From: Physella acuta
Lineage: Eukaryota > Mollusca > Gastropoda > Physidae
DNA length: 64,000 bases
Assembly (NCBI RefSeq): GCF_028476545.1
Contig: NW_026731783.1
Span: forward strand, 921,001-985,000
Direction: 5' to 3'
Of the stretch, positions 26,018 to 37,144 are shown in pieces; positions within the stretch are counted from its first letter, which is position 1, and each line of letters begins with the position of its first letter. Made by a program: the position numbers and the translations under genes. The notes under the pieces are model-generated. The model saw only the letters and a program-made list of their open reading frames with translations, ran no database searches and was not told where the DNA came from.

Positions 26018-26262
26018 GGGTCGGCGTGGTCGAGTCGGTAAAAGCTCATGGTTGCTAAACCGAAATGTCTCGAGTTCGATCCCTAGGGCAGATGAGTCTG
26101 GGGACAGTCACTCTTCTAGGAGAAACGACTCCAAAATCAAACAACTGCTGCCTTGTAGTTTGTTCTTGTTTGGACTAAGGCTATTACCAGTTGACACGTG
26201 TGCTTAGTTGTGATGGAGGGGGATACATTCCAACACTAAAATTTTAAGAACGAAGAAGAAGA
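26018..26262 (+). mobile_element. tRNA-derived SINE, monomeric
   Basis: The head GGCGTGGTCGAGTCGGTAAA (A box) and CGAGTTCGATCCC (B box) make a tRNA-like pol III promoter. The body has GACTCCAAAATC, and the tail is AAGAACGAAGAAGAAGAAG. It lacks the second tRNA-like unit of the copies at 38,950 and 50,718. Confidence 0.85.
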
Positions 26263-26319
26263 AGAGATTTGCAAATAATTGCCAGCGTAATAAAATTAGA
26301 AATCAAATAATGTAACTAA

Positions 26320-26703
26320 AGGACTCTCCCAATCCACTTTAGAAGATGTTAATTTTTTTTATTTTTTTTTACGGATATCACCGGCTCTGGATGTGTCTCC
26401 CATTAGCCAGGCATCCATCGACACGACAAACTCAGACTAACTGGCTTGGGTATTGGGTTGATTACCGTGTATTTGTCACTTCTATCCTTGTGTTCTCACC
26501 AGGCTTATCTTCCACCCCACAGAGCCCAGGGTAAACTCGTACCCTACCGTCCAGTACCCAGCTCGACCGTAGGAAGCTAATAACTAAAAAAAAATTAAAA
26601 TAAATTAATATAACTATTAGTATTTGTGAAAGCAGCTGGAGAGCACATTTTGACATCAAAAGAGCCGCAAACGGCTCGCGAGTACACAGGTAGCCGACCC
26701 CTG
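26320..26703 (-). mobile_element. hAT derivative, 5'-truncated
   Basis: CCCAATCCACTTTAGAAG to TAGCCGACCCCTG matches the second half of the 17,185-17,968 element, and the sequence that follows (GCTTATA) is the same repeat R context. Its other end is lost near the SINE. Confidence 0.75.
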
Positions 26704-28142
26704 GCTTATACTACTAATATGAATGTATTACTGTTAAAATAATTGTTTCCGGCCAGAAAACAGGACTATCAATTATCGATTAAGCTGAATAAAATTGCTT
26801 GTCTTTAAAAAAATGTATAGGCCTACATTATAGTCACTGTTTTCAACTTTTTATAGCGTGAAAGATTTTTAATGCACAGTACCGTGACTACTAATTTTGT
26901 TTATATTTTCTAAAACCATTAAATAGCTCTGTTACATACTTCATACTGTGACCGTTTTTTTTTTAAATATATCATTCTAAAATTTACAAAAACCGACCGG
27001 CTAGTAATTTGCTTTGCGTTGTCTCCCTTGTAATTTTTTTCCAAATAAAAATGGCAAAATCTTTGACAGAACTTTATTTAAATTAAAAAAAAAACACACA
27101 CACATTTTGTTCCAGACAGAATCTTTACTGATTTAGAACTCTAACCAATACAGTATGAAATATTAATTATAATGGTATAACTGTAAAATATGTGTATAAA
27201 GTTTAAATTGCGTTATTAACTTTTTTTTTTTTAAACTGTGAAACTCCGCAACACTTAAGAAGGAGTTTGTCGCAATTACGTTTTGGTAAAACGGGCTTCC
27301 AGCAAACGGCGTTCGGGCAATTGAAATTCGTTAAAGTTTTTTTTTTCTGAATTTGTCATAAGCCGATTGAGAAGAAAATTATCTCGGGTTAGGGGTGTCC
27401 ATAAATGACGTCATACTCTTAGAAGGAAAAAAAAAAGGGGAGGGGGTCCGTAATTTTGCGACGGTGTGTGATGAGGGGGAGGGGGTTGTTTTGCATTGTA
27501 GAAAGCAATGCTAGAAAACGAATTTTAGCTGCTCTTTCTCGTCAAAAAATGTTTTAATAAATTGTTATAAAAATTAATTAAAACAATTTATGTTGACAGA
27601 GTTCAGACAAGAAATGGGAAAATATAACTCTTTTAAGGAACATACAACGGAAGTATTAAGGGAGGGGGAGGTTGAAGGCTGATGTGTGACGTTATTTTAT
27701 GGGGATCTGGCTTTTTTTTGACTGTTTGACTAAGGGGAGTGGCAGGTGGGGGTAAAATCGTAAAAAAAGCGTTAGGTCATTTATGGATGACCCCTAAAGA
27801 TGCAATTTCTTTTGCCTTGGAAAAATTAATAATTACAAAATGTGATTGAGAACAAATTTAGAACGGACAATGATATGAACAATGATATGATTCAAAAATG
27901 TAGTGGTAAAATCTATAGTTATTCCTCAAACATTTGAGAGGTACAGTATCACTAAAAGGTAAATACACCATAGATATATGTATGTATACTCGTAATGTAT
28001 AGGCCTCGTACAAACTATAAGTAACCATAGCATAATCGTTTTGCTAAATCTATCATGTATTTATGTGTAAAAAGAGAAATTTAAAAACTATAACTGTTGT
28101 GTCAAAAAAAAATATAGTGTGCATTATATCATATCTCTCAAT
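26704..28142 (+). repeat. Composite repeat R/B, copy 3, left part
   Basis: Carries the R blocks in order and continues at 31,649 after the foldback-like insertion. Together 26,704-28,142 and 31,649-32,560 form the longest R/B copy of the window, and it leads into the longest PSMD13 retrocopy. Confidence 0.75.
27391..27795 (+). mobile_element. MITE, 405 bp
   Basis: Termini AGGGGTGTCCATAAATGACG and the complement of GGTCATTTATGGATGACCCC. Same family as 2,165-2,577 and 18,624-18,778. A lone right end lies at 36,735-36,762. Confidence 0.65.
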
Positions 28143-28150
28143 GGTGACAG

Positions 28151-30360
28151 GACAAATGATCTCAGACAAAATATCTCACGGACAAATGATCTCAGACAAA
28201 ATATCTCACGGACAAATGATCTCAGACAAAATATCTCACGGACAAATGATCTCAGACAAAATATCTCACGGACAAATGATCTCAGACAAAATATCTCACG
28301 GACAAATGATCTCAGACAAAATATCTCACGGACAAATGATCTCAGACAAAATATCTCACGGACAAATGATCTCAGACAAAATATCTCACGGACAAATGAT
28401 CTCAGACAAAATATCTCACGGACAAATGATCTCAGACAAAATATCTCACGGACAAATGATCTCAGACAAAATATCTCACGGACAAATGATCTCAGACAAA
28501 ATATCTCACGGACAAATGATCTCAGACAAAATATCTCACGGACAAATGATCTCAGACAAAATATCTCACGGACAAATGATCTCAGACAAAATATCTCACG
28601 GACAAATGATCTCAGACAAAATATCTCACGGACAAATGATCTCAGGACAAATGATCTCAGACAAAATATCTCACGGACAAATGATCTCAGACAAAATATC
28701 TCACGGACAAATGATCTCAGACAAAATATCTCACGGACAAATGATCTCAGACAAAATATCTCACGGACAAATGATCTCAGACAAAATATCTCACGGACAA
28801 ATGATCTCAGACAAAATATCTCACGGACAAATGATCTCAGACAAAATATCTCACGGACAAATGATCTCAGACAAAATATCTCACGGACAAATGATCTCAG
28901 ACAAAATATCTCACGGACAAATGATCTCAGACAAAATATCTCACGGACAAATGATCTCAGACAAAATATCTCACGGACAAATGATCTCAGGACAAATGAT
29001 CTCAGACAAAATATCTCACGGACAAATGATCTCAGACAAAATATCTCACGGACAAATGATCTCAGACAAAATATCTCACGGACAAATGATCTCAGACAAA
29101 ATATCTCACGGACAAATGATCTCAGACAAAATATCTCACGGACAAATGATCTCAGACAAAATATCTCACGGACAAATGATCTCAGACAAAATATCTCACG
29201 GACAAATGATCTCAGACAAAATATCTCACGGACAAATGATCTCAGACAAAATATCTCACGGACAAATGATCTCAGACAAAATATCTCACGGACAAATGAT
29301 CTCAGACAAAATATCTCACGGACAAATGATCTCAGACAAAATATCTCACGGACAAATGATCTCAGACAAAATATCTCACGGACAAATGATCTCAGACAAA
29401 TGATCTCAGGACAAATGATCTCAGACAAAATATCTCACGGACAAATGATCTCAGACAAAATATCTCACGGACAAATGATCTCAGACAAAATATCTCACGG
29501 ACAAATGATCTCAGGACAAATGATCTCAGACAAAATATCTCACGGACAAATGATCTCAGACAAAATATCTCACGGACAAATGATCTCAGGACAAATGATC
29601 TCAGACAAAATATCTCACGGACAAATGATCTCAGACAAAATATCTCACGGACAAATGATCTCAGGACAAATGATCTCAGACAAAATATCTCACGGACAAA
29701 TGATCTCAGACAAAATATCTCACGGACAAATGATCTCAGGACAAATGATCTCAGACAAAATATCTCACGGACAAATGATCTCAGGACAAATGATCTCAGA
29801 CAAAATATCTAACGGACAAATGATCTCAGGACAAATGATCTCAGACAAAATATCTCACGGACAAATGATCTCAGACAAAATATCTCACGGACAAATGATC
29901 TCAGGACAAATGATCTCAGACAAAATATCTCACGGACAAATGATCTCAGACAAAATATCTCACGGACAAATGATCTCAGGACAAATGATCTCAGACAAAA
30001 TATCTCACGGACAAATGATCTCAGACAAAATATCTCACGGACAAATGATCTCAGGACAAATGATCTCAGACAAAATATCTCACGGACAAATGATCTCAGG
30101 ACAAATGATCTCAGACAAAATATCTAACGGACAAATGATCTCAGGACAAATGATCTCAGACAAAATATCTCACGGACAAATGATCTCAGGACAAATGATC
30201 TCAGACAAAATATCTCACGGACAAATGATCTCAGGACAAATGATCTCAGGACAAATGATCTCAAGGACAAATGATCTCACGGACAAAAGATACCAGGACA
30301 AAATATATTAGGACAAATGATACCATGGACAATTGATCTCAGACAAAATATCTCAGACAA
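28151..30360 (+). repeat. 30-bp/15-bp higher-order array, left arm
   Basis: The unit GACAAATGATCTCAG plus ACAAAATATCTCACG repeats 16 times, then a lone 15-mer, 11 times, a 15-mer, and about 13 times. After 29,410 it changes to mixed 75-bp (30+30+15) and 45-bp (30+15) periods. Units are almost identical; ATCTAACG appears twice. It is open in two forward frames and one reverse frame, which is expected of a stop-free 30-bp unit and is not evidence for a protein. Confidence 0.96.
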
Positions 30361-31076
30361 AATATCTCACACCTAAATTTTAATAGTGTATTGGGTGATT
30401 TTAGTTTACTGAACATTTTTTGTATTGACTGTCATATGGTTTTGTTTACTATGATTAATATTGTTTATATGCCTATACGATGTTTGTAAGAAATTTTTGC
30501 CGTAAAAATGTGTCATATTCCACTAAACATTTTAAAATTAGGATTACTAATATAGTATGCAAAGATTAAAGAAATTTTTCGATGGACAGTGTAGGTGTGC
30601 TTGTCAAACATGAGACAATCCTACAATGTCAGGTGGACGAAACTAGATCAAAGAGGATGAAATAACAATAAAGACACACCTTCGTATCAAGGTGGCCGTC
30701 CGCTTTGATGGTAGAGACATGCCTTAAGGGAAAGACATCCTCCCTCCATGGGCAATTCAACTAACATCTTAAGTCAACAGCTATGTGTCGGTCACACCTT
30801 AGTGATCAGGTGACAAATGCTTATTTACACAAACAGCGGTCATCGCAGAGCTGTCGTAGTGTGCAGGCAAACAAAGCAGTATTATTGGTGATTACTCAGC
30901 TATGGCCTCAATAGTTACCTAGCAGAAAAGTTTTCGGACATAAGGTTTCTGGTGAATTTATGTTTATAAAAGAAGTGGAGCAGCAGGCAAATATATTTGG
31001 AAATGTGAAATTACAAATTATCGAGCATAATACTCAATACATGATCACATAGTATTGGAAAGGTGTGATCATAGCG

Positions 31077-31214
31077 ATGTACCTGTCAGCAAAGAAACGT
31101 AAACGTTATGTTTGTGTTGATGATGCAATAAAAAGAATTTTAAGTTACCAACCTGAAGACCCAATCACATTTTTGAAAGATATTTCGCGTGTTTTGAACA
31201 TTAATGTTGTATAG
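31077..31214 (+). CDS. Short coding-like exon in foldback core
   Basis: ATG opens a 45-codon frame: after MYLSAKKRKRYV come CVDDAIKRILSYQPEDPITF and LKDISRVLNINVV, then stop. A diverged sister at about 38,300-38,430 keeps VDDALK..., EDTITFLKAVSRVLN, so the protein-level pattern, not just the DNA, resembles itself. The PEDPITFL core is like the P-x-x-P-x-x-FL signature of RIIa/Dpy-30-type helical docking modules (for example the N-terminal part of tubulin polyglutamylase subunit TPGS1). That link is a guess from memory. It may be a host exon captured by the element, or chance. Confidence 0.4.
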   Translation: MYLSAKKRKRYVCVDDAIKRILSYQPEDPITFLKDISRVLNINVV

Positions 31215-31479
31215 CTACCGTTACTTTGTTTTATACATTACCATTTATCTTACCTTTTAGGCTAAGGGAGTAACTTTAATTTAATTTTTATTTTTTCAAA
31301 TCAAATGAGATTACAAAGATTAATTTTAATAAATCTTTTGATGGTTTGTTAAGTTTGACTAATTCATTATATTTAAAATTATTATGCGTAAAAAACTAAA
31401 CAAAACTATATTGACATTCAATAAAAAAAAGTTCAAATCAACTAAAATCATCGTACATACTTTTAAAATTTCGCTGTGA

Positions 31480-31648
31480 GATATTTTGTCTGAGATATTT
31501 TGTCTGAGATCATTTGTCCATGATATCATTTGTCCTGATATATTTTGTCCTGGTATCTTTTGTCCGTGAGATCATTTGTCCTTGAGATCATTTGTCTTGA
31601 GATATTTTGTCTGAGATCATTTGTCCTGAGATCATTTGTCATGGAACC
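31480..31648 (-). repeat. Right arm of foldback-like element
   Basis: Eleven or so copies of the 15-bp motif in reverse orientation (TGAGATCATTTGTCC, TGGTATCTTTTGTCC, TGAGATATTTTGTC), more diverged than the left arm. Confidence 0.88.
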
Positions 31649-32560
31649 CTCTCAATATCTTCATAACAATAATAAAACGCACGACATAGAAACAAACCAA
31701 ACAATATAATCACATGTTTTATTCAACATGTAACATTGAAAAACTATTACAAACATTTTCGCCATAAATTATATGGGTCGGCCTAGAAAAACATTATGTG
31801 ACTGTGGACTCGTGTATGTCCTTTAATTAAATACATTATACACGAATGACTTCTAGATTGTTCTTTATTTTGCAAACAAATTGTTATAGCCAGGTGTACC
31901 AGTTTGGATAAGCTACCGCTGTCTATACAATCATATTTTTCGTGTTAATAAGCTTTATATTATTGCCAGAAACAGTGATTATATATAGAGACAAGGTTTC
32001 TGTTTTACTGATTGGTCTAATTAAAGGCGTGTTAATTACTGATTGATTAACTAATATCGAGCTTTATAAATATAAATAAACATATGGTTTACATATATAA
32101 TTCAATTTCACGTCAACTTATGACAGCATAATCTGGCATATGTCAAGTCACCTAATAAAGTGTTATTTCAAGCAGTTGACATGGAACATTAATATAACGT
32201 CTTTTTATGCCATCTCGGTTTTTCAATAATAAATTTTAATACTGCAATAAAAATGAATGTTTCCAATACACTACCGTCTTATTCCAAAACATATCAAGGG
32301 TGATATCTTATAATTTGACTTCAACTGCAATTGATGTCATTTACTTTTATTTTTAAATACTTAAAAATTATTTTTTTTTAAAATTAAACTATCAAGAGAA
32401 TATTTCGATACGCGGCAACAGGTTTATCTTTATTCTTGTATGTGTCTTAAAATAAGAGGTGACTAAATTAATCACAAAAACAGAGGCCACGAGTTATACA
32501 TTTATCAAAGACAACAGATTAGGTCTGTTCAATTGACGATGAGACTTATGTCCATGTATG
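31649..32560 (+). repeat. Composite repeat R/B, copy 3, right part
   Basis: Continues R after the insertion (AATAATAAAACGCACGACAT, GTGACTGTGGACTCGTGTAT, TACTGATTGGTCTAATTAAA). From about 32,250 it passes into the B block shared with 63,060-63,350 (CTTATTCCAAAACATATCAA, GTGACTAAATTAATCACAAA). Confidence 0.75.
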
Positions 32561-32659
32561 TTAACGTCAAATGTTGTCACAGAAAGAAAGAAATATATGT
32601 GGACGATAGAAATAACAGATTTTAGAAACCTATCAATCATACCTAATGTAGCTGGTTAT

Positions 32660-33755
32660 CTAGCAGAACAACAAAGAAAAGTACGGGTGATGTTTCTCCT
32701 GAATGGGGACTCTAGAGTTTTACAACAAAAAATATGGGATCAATTCTAAGGCGTCCGTAATTTGTAGGAAACGCTATCTTTTGAAAAGGAGATGGAATAC
32801 TACTGCTATATGATAAATTCCTGAGCACAGAATCAACCCTCTCTCTCTCTAGCTTAGCTTTGTGTTTATTTTGTCCAGCAAATACCAGATCCAAAACAAG
32901 CCATAGAATTTCTTGAGAAAATGAAAGAGAAAGTTAAAGCCAGTGAAGAAGTCAAATGTTTTGTGTATGACTACAATGGGTAAAATCTATCTCCGGAATA
33001 AAGAATTCCCTCCAGTGAAGGCCCTAACGGAATAATGAGAGAATATTTTCAATGATATAGATGGAGTGACCACAGTACATGGACGCTTTTATGAACGAAC
33101 GAGCAACTTTCATAAACTAATGGGCAACCATGCTCAGTACTATCAAGTGGTCCTTAGGTTCTTAGGCTGCACAGATCTGATAGACATGTAAAAACCGAGC
33201 AGGTAGAGAGGGCTTTTAATATTGGTTTATTTTAGCAGCTGTAATGGGCGAGGGTGTATCTAATTTTGGTGAGCTCCTTGCCCATGATATCTTGGCATCC
33301 TTGAAGGGCACATATAAAGAATGGCTGGTTGATCTTCTGTATGCCTTTAACAGCGGAGATATTGACAAATACATAGGACTGAAGGATAAATGGTCTACTC
33401 AGCCGGATCTGAAAGTCAATGAACTTGTAACTAGGAAACTAGATCAATCTGTTATGTTTGATGGAGATGATATTCCAAAGGCCAGCAACAGATAGACAAC
33501 GGACATTTGATAGTATTGCCCAGACTGTCAAAATTAACACAAAACTGGTTGAGCTGTTAGTCATGAAAGCTGTGAGGCTTGGGTTAGTGAGAAAATTTAT
33601 TGATGAAATAGAGCAGAAATGTCACATGACATGGGTACAGTCTAAAGGATCGCAAACAGATTTCCGGCATGCAGACTCGCCCTGAGTTGTTTGGAAAAGA
33701 TATTGGCTTAATGGAACGCTTGGTACAAACAACTACTTATGGTATTCTCAAATAA
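32660..33755 (+). pseudogene. PSMD13: PSMD13 (Rpn9) processed retrocopy, nearly full length
   Basis: The fullest copy of the 26S proteasome lid subunit Rpn9. In order it shows a leader ACAAAGAAAAGTACGGGTG, an eroded N-terminal part (KGDGIL), IPDPKQAIEFLEKMKEKVKA, then VTTVHGRFYE..SNFHKLMG and AQYYQVVLRFLGCTDLIDM. These are followed by GEGVSNFGELLAHDILASLK and YAFNSGDIDKYIGLKDKW, then the PCI-domain end RPATDRQRTFDSIAQTVKI, ELLVMKAVRLGLV, CHMTWVQ, and finally QISGMQTR, GKDIGLMERLVQ and YGILK with stop at 33,753. Exons are fused without introns over about 1.1 kb, so it derives from mRNA. At least five breaks exist: a stop after LIDM, stops around 33,230, a one-base shift near 33,470, one after HMTWVQ, and damage near 32,745-32,830. 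No poly(A) tail remains. It follows repeat B directly. Confidence 0.93.
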
Positions 33756-34106
33756 TTATTGAGGCAGTATTGTCGTTTTTCTTCTTTTTTTTTACTATAT
33801 TTGTTTTAAGTCGATTTTTTTCACTAACCATAAACAACGGCATGTATATACGTATAAATAAAGCTAGGTTGCTTTATTATATTTAGAAGAAATAATAGTC
33901 AGTTTTGATTTTAAGTTTAGATACCTTGTTAGGGAAATACAATAATTTGGTCACTTATCATTTGTTTAAATGCCCGTGAAATACATTAAAATTGAAATCA
34001 TTTTTATTTAAAAAGTTCATTTTAACAAGGACAATTAACATAAGGGACAGTCGTAATGGTAAAAACAATTATTTGGACCAGTTTGACGTATTAGGATTAA
34101 AATGTA

Positions 34107-34210
34107 TAACATGTTGTCTTTAATCGACACATAACATGTTGCCTACACTCGACACATAACCTGTTGTCTTCACTCGACACATAACTTGTTGTCTACATTA
34201 GACACAAGAA
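34107..34210 (+). repeat. Short minisatellite, about 32 bp x 3
   Basis: Imperfect units with TTGTCT(N)CACTCGACACATAAC are related to the tighter 25-bp array at 37,785-37,957. Confidence 0.7.
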
Positions 34211-35690
34211 GGAACATGTTGATGTGAGGGGATATTTTCAGTGTACTTTGTCAAATGTAATTTATTTCATTGCGTGGTGGGGGGGGGGGCACATTTATGT
34301 GTGATGGGAAATACATTTTTTTCGGACGGATACACTGCAGTTGTGTTATATTTTCAACTGTATTAAATGACACTGTCAGTTATCAAGTACCAGTGAAGTT
34401 TGAAGACACGTATCAAATAGAAATAAACTTAACCTTAGTGATACTATTTAATCTACACCAGACTCACTGACACAGGCAAACAGACAACCAAACATACTCC
34501 GTATTTCCATTATTAGTTATATATAGATATGATATTTGTTTAAACAAATATTGACTTTCTGAATTATGTTAAATGAAATATAGCTCCAACGTTTAGTGAA
34601 ATATTGAGTGCAATATTTGTGCATATATATTGTTTTGTTTTTTCTTACATTTTGTAATTTATCGAAAGTAGAAAATTAACCACACGCACATGAAAACAAA
34701 AACATTTAAAAACAATTCTTTAATATTTTTTTAACTTCAAACTTTGACTTTCAATTAAATAAAACGTAAATGAAAACACATAATGAAGTTGCGTTTCTTC
34801 ATTTATTTGACTGAACTGAATCGATGCATCAAAATAGGTCATTATATCGTTTAAACCGCAGTTGTTAGTTAATTCACGTTTTTAATCGACAAGTTTTGAT
34901 CTTTGAGTGTATGACTGTCAGATTCTGAAAACAAAATAAATTCTATTAAAATCATTAGCCATCATGTAGAGATCAGTTTTTCATCGCTTATAGTAGAGTG
35001 ATCGCTTGCATTATGGTGATGTATAGCATCTATTTTCTACTTTTTAAGTTCAATCAGAAAACGTGGTTTTTTAAAAACTTTTTTAATGATTATTATTTTC
35101 TACATTTTAGTCTTTGTCTGTTTGCATTGAAATCTTGCTATCGATTTTATCTTTTCACTTTTTTTTTTGGGTAAACGAAGACAACTCGTAAAAAGACAAC
35201 TCGTAAAAAACACGTTGTGTGAATACGTTACTGACTAGAACACATAGATTTGAACCCGTGTCGAGTGGGTTAGCAATCGACCATATCGTCTCCCCCATAC
35301 TGGCCACCAGTTGTTACGTTCTGGTTGTTTGTAGACAAACACCGTGTGACAACTACTCAGTAAGCAAAAAGAGGGAGAGTACCGAACCTTGTTTTCATCA
35401 AATTACAGTTACTGGGTTATGTCCCTTTTTCCCCACGTTTTTTGTACAATTATATAGGGGTATAAAGTGATCAATAAAATGTTTCCATTGATCAATTTAG
35501 TAATAATAACAGTGGAATATTCTATTGTCATCCAAAACAAAGCTTCCCTGAAAATTTCAGCGCGCAAGCTAACTGGAAAGTGCCCGAAATTTCGATCGCA
35601 AGATTTGATTGGAAAAACAAACAAACAAACAGAGGCGAAAGCAAGTTAAAGAAAACGTGGGAAAATATGCAGTAACGTCTATTCCTGATT
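34211..35690. other. AT-rich sequence without a gene
   Basis: No supported gene. A weak tRNA-like stretch lies at about 35,240-35,300 on the minus strand (TGGTCGATTGCTAACCC, then GGGTTCAAATC). It may be a worn SINE head but is too poor to call. Confidence 0.45.
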
Positions 35691-36300
35691 CTCTTGTTTG
35701 GCTTAATCAATGCAAGGGAGACAACATTAACGAACGTGTACAATAATCGCTATCTAGTAAGTTATAAAAAATATTAAAATGTTTTAGGAAAAATACGAGG
35801 TAGATATAAGAAACTTACTTTTTCTATTTAAAACCGTGAAGATCGTGAAGAAGCAAACTTATTTGAAATTTTAAAAAATATATAACTATATTTTACAAAA
35901 CAGTGATCTCTGTGCATACAATTTTTTGTAAAATGTAAAACATGACATTCCCTGACGATATTACATCCCCCCATACTTTGGAAACATTTTTTTTTTGTTT
36001 GAGAGAAAATATTAACCGATCCATAATCATATCTAGTAAAGCAAGGGTCTCACATAGACGTTGTGAGGATCGTGTGATATGCTGGTAGGTAAACCGTACA
36101 GTAGAGGTTCATTTAGTAAATGTTGATGTTACATCTGTTAGATCGTCATCACCAAGTCGGACAGCGTTCTATTTTTTGTTTGTTAAATAAAAGCTTGTAA
36201 AAAGGCTGCTTCTTAACCTGAGCTAATTTTCTTCTCAAAGGACTTGATCGAACCCCGTTTGCAGGAATAAAATACAATAAAAATAACATTATTTTAAAGT
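35691..36300 (+). repeat. Dispersed repeat D, inverted partners at 46.1-47.9 and 48.1-48.85 kb
   Basis: Shares, in reverse complement with 47,400-47,890, GCAAGGGAGACAACATTAAC, CACGTG-free AAACCGTGAAGATCGTGAAG, CAGTGATCTCTGTGCATACA and ATGACATT. It holds a strongly conserved 120-bp block at about 36,030-36,150. Confidence 0.75.
36030..36150 (+). repeat. Conserved 120-bp block, copy 1 of 4
   Basis: Core segments CATAGACGTTG, GAGGTTCATTTAGTAAATGT and TGATGTTACATCTGTTA recur at 41,820-41,945 (+), 46,570-46,695 (-) and 48,190-48,315 (-). Similarity drops outside the block, which is why it is listed separately. Confidence 0.8.
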
Positions 36301-36399
36301 TATACATAACATTCACTTCCGATGGCCATATATTCAACTATCACACACGTTTCACACCAAATATAATTCACCAAATACAGTCTGTTACGAATTAGTTAA

Positions 36400-36640
36400 T
36401 CATAAGTAATTTTTAAAGTGGTCAAACTAGTTTTTTTCATTGTGGACGTTAGCATCATATGTGCGGGGTGGTGTTGGTTGATGACACGTGACACGTGTGG
36501 ACTGGGTGAGGACTGAGCGGGGGGGGGGGGGGTAACATTTAAATTGTTTGAGACCACCATTACTGGTTGGATGACCTCTTAATAAATTTAATACAATCAA
36601 TTGAGATGCGTCTTATACTTTGCAAATAGTGTTCTCGAAT
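36400..36640 (+). repeat. Dispersed repeat, partner at 23,800-24,110
   Basis: Contains GACACGTGTGGACTGGGTGA and GGACTGAG followed by a 16-base G run. Confidence 0.8.
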
Positions 36641-36729
36641 ATATCAATAACTTTTAATTATATATATATATATACCGTTTCATGAACTACTAGTACTTAT
36701 CATTTCTTTCTTGTGTCAAATTGGAAAAA

Positions 36730-36954
36730 AAAATCGTTAGTCATTTATGGATGACCACCTAAAGAAGCAATTTTTTTTTGCCCTGCGTAAGATGGAAAAA
36801 AATCAATAATTACAAAATATAATCGAGACTGAACAATGATATGAACAATAATATGATTCAAAAATATAGTGGTAAAATCTCTAGTTATTCCTCAAACGTT
36901 AGAGATTTACAGTATGAGCTATATGTTTATGCATACTCGTACAAACTATAAGAT
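36730..36954 (+). repeat. Composite repeat R, copy 4, short
   Basis: Starts at a lone MITE right end (AGTCATTTATGGATGACC) and keeps ATGATATGAACAATAATATG, TTATTCCTCAAACGTTAGAG and GCATACTCGTACAAACTATA, then joins PSMD13 sequence. Confidence 0.75.
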
Positions 36955-37100
36955 TTTAAATGATATAGATGGAGTGACCACAGTACATGGACGCTTCTAT
37001 GAACTTACGAGCAACTTTCATAAACTAATGAGCAACCAAGCTCAGTACTATCAAGTGGCCCTTAGATTCTTAGGCTGCGTAGATCTGATACACATAGTCT
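36955..37100 (+). pseudogene. PSMD13: PSMD13 fragment, copy 4
   Basis: NDIDGVTTVHGRFYELTSNF, HKLMSNQAQYYQVALRFLGC and VDLIH match the same segment of the fuller copy at 33,047-33,187, and the frame is open here. In some positions it is closer to the ancestral protein (ALRFLGCVD rather than VLRFLGCTD), so it was not derived from the 33-kb copy in its present state. It is bounded on the left by repeat R and on the right by unrelated sequence. Confidence 0.88.
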
Positions 37101-37144
37101 TCACTTTGACTATTTTCTGTACCTTTGTCTACCATTGGCGTTGA

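Larger units (their letters stand above)
28143..31648. mobile_element. Foldback-like element with tandem-repeat arms
   Basis: The 3,506-bp insertion is bounded by an exact 8-bp duplication CTCTCAAT (28,135-28,142 and 31,649-31,656). Its ends are inverted: GGTGACAGGACAAATGATC on the left, and the complement of GATCATTTGTCATGGAACC on the right. Both arms are arrays of a 15-bp motif (GACAAATGATCTCAG and the variants GACAAAATATCTCAC and GACAAAAGATACCAG), forward in the left arm (2.2 kb) and reversed in the right (about 170 bp). The core of about 1.1 kb is single-copy within the element. The repeat R copy at about 1,805-1,812 shows the same site without the insertion. Long arms made of tandem repeats are the defining trait of foldback (FB/Galileo-type) elements; the superfamily is inferred only. 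Confidence 0.82.

Noticed and set aside
26018-26100. Genuine tRNA gene
   Set aside because: The A- and B-box sequences are present, but the unit recurs with a common body and (GAA)n tail in four places, so it is the head of a SINE. I could not fold a clean cloverleaf.
28063-30311. Very long open frames of 446, 730 and 434 codons over the 30-bp array
   Set aside because: A 30-bp unit without stops gives open frames in several readings on both strands. The unit belongs to the arm of a mobile element, and there is no start context, domain or codon signal.
28143-30360. CRISPR array
   Set aside because: Units are contiguous 30-mers without unique spacers, in an animal genome, and with a target duplication around the whole structure.
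35240-35300. tRNA or second SINE family on the minus strand
   Set aside because: Only a B-box-like GGTTCAAATC and a loose A box. No tail, no second copy seen.
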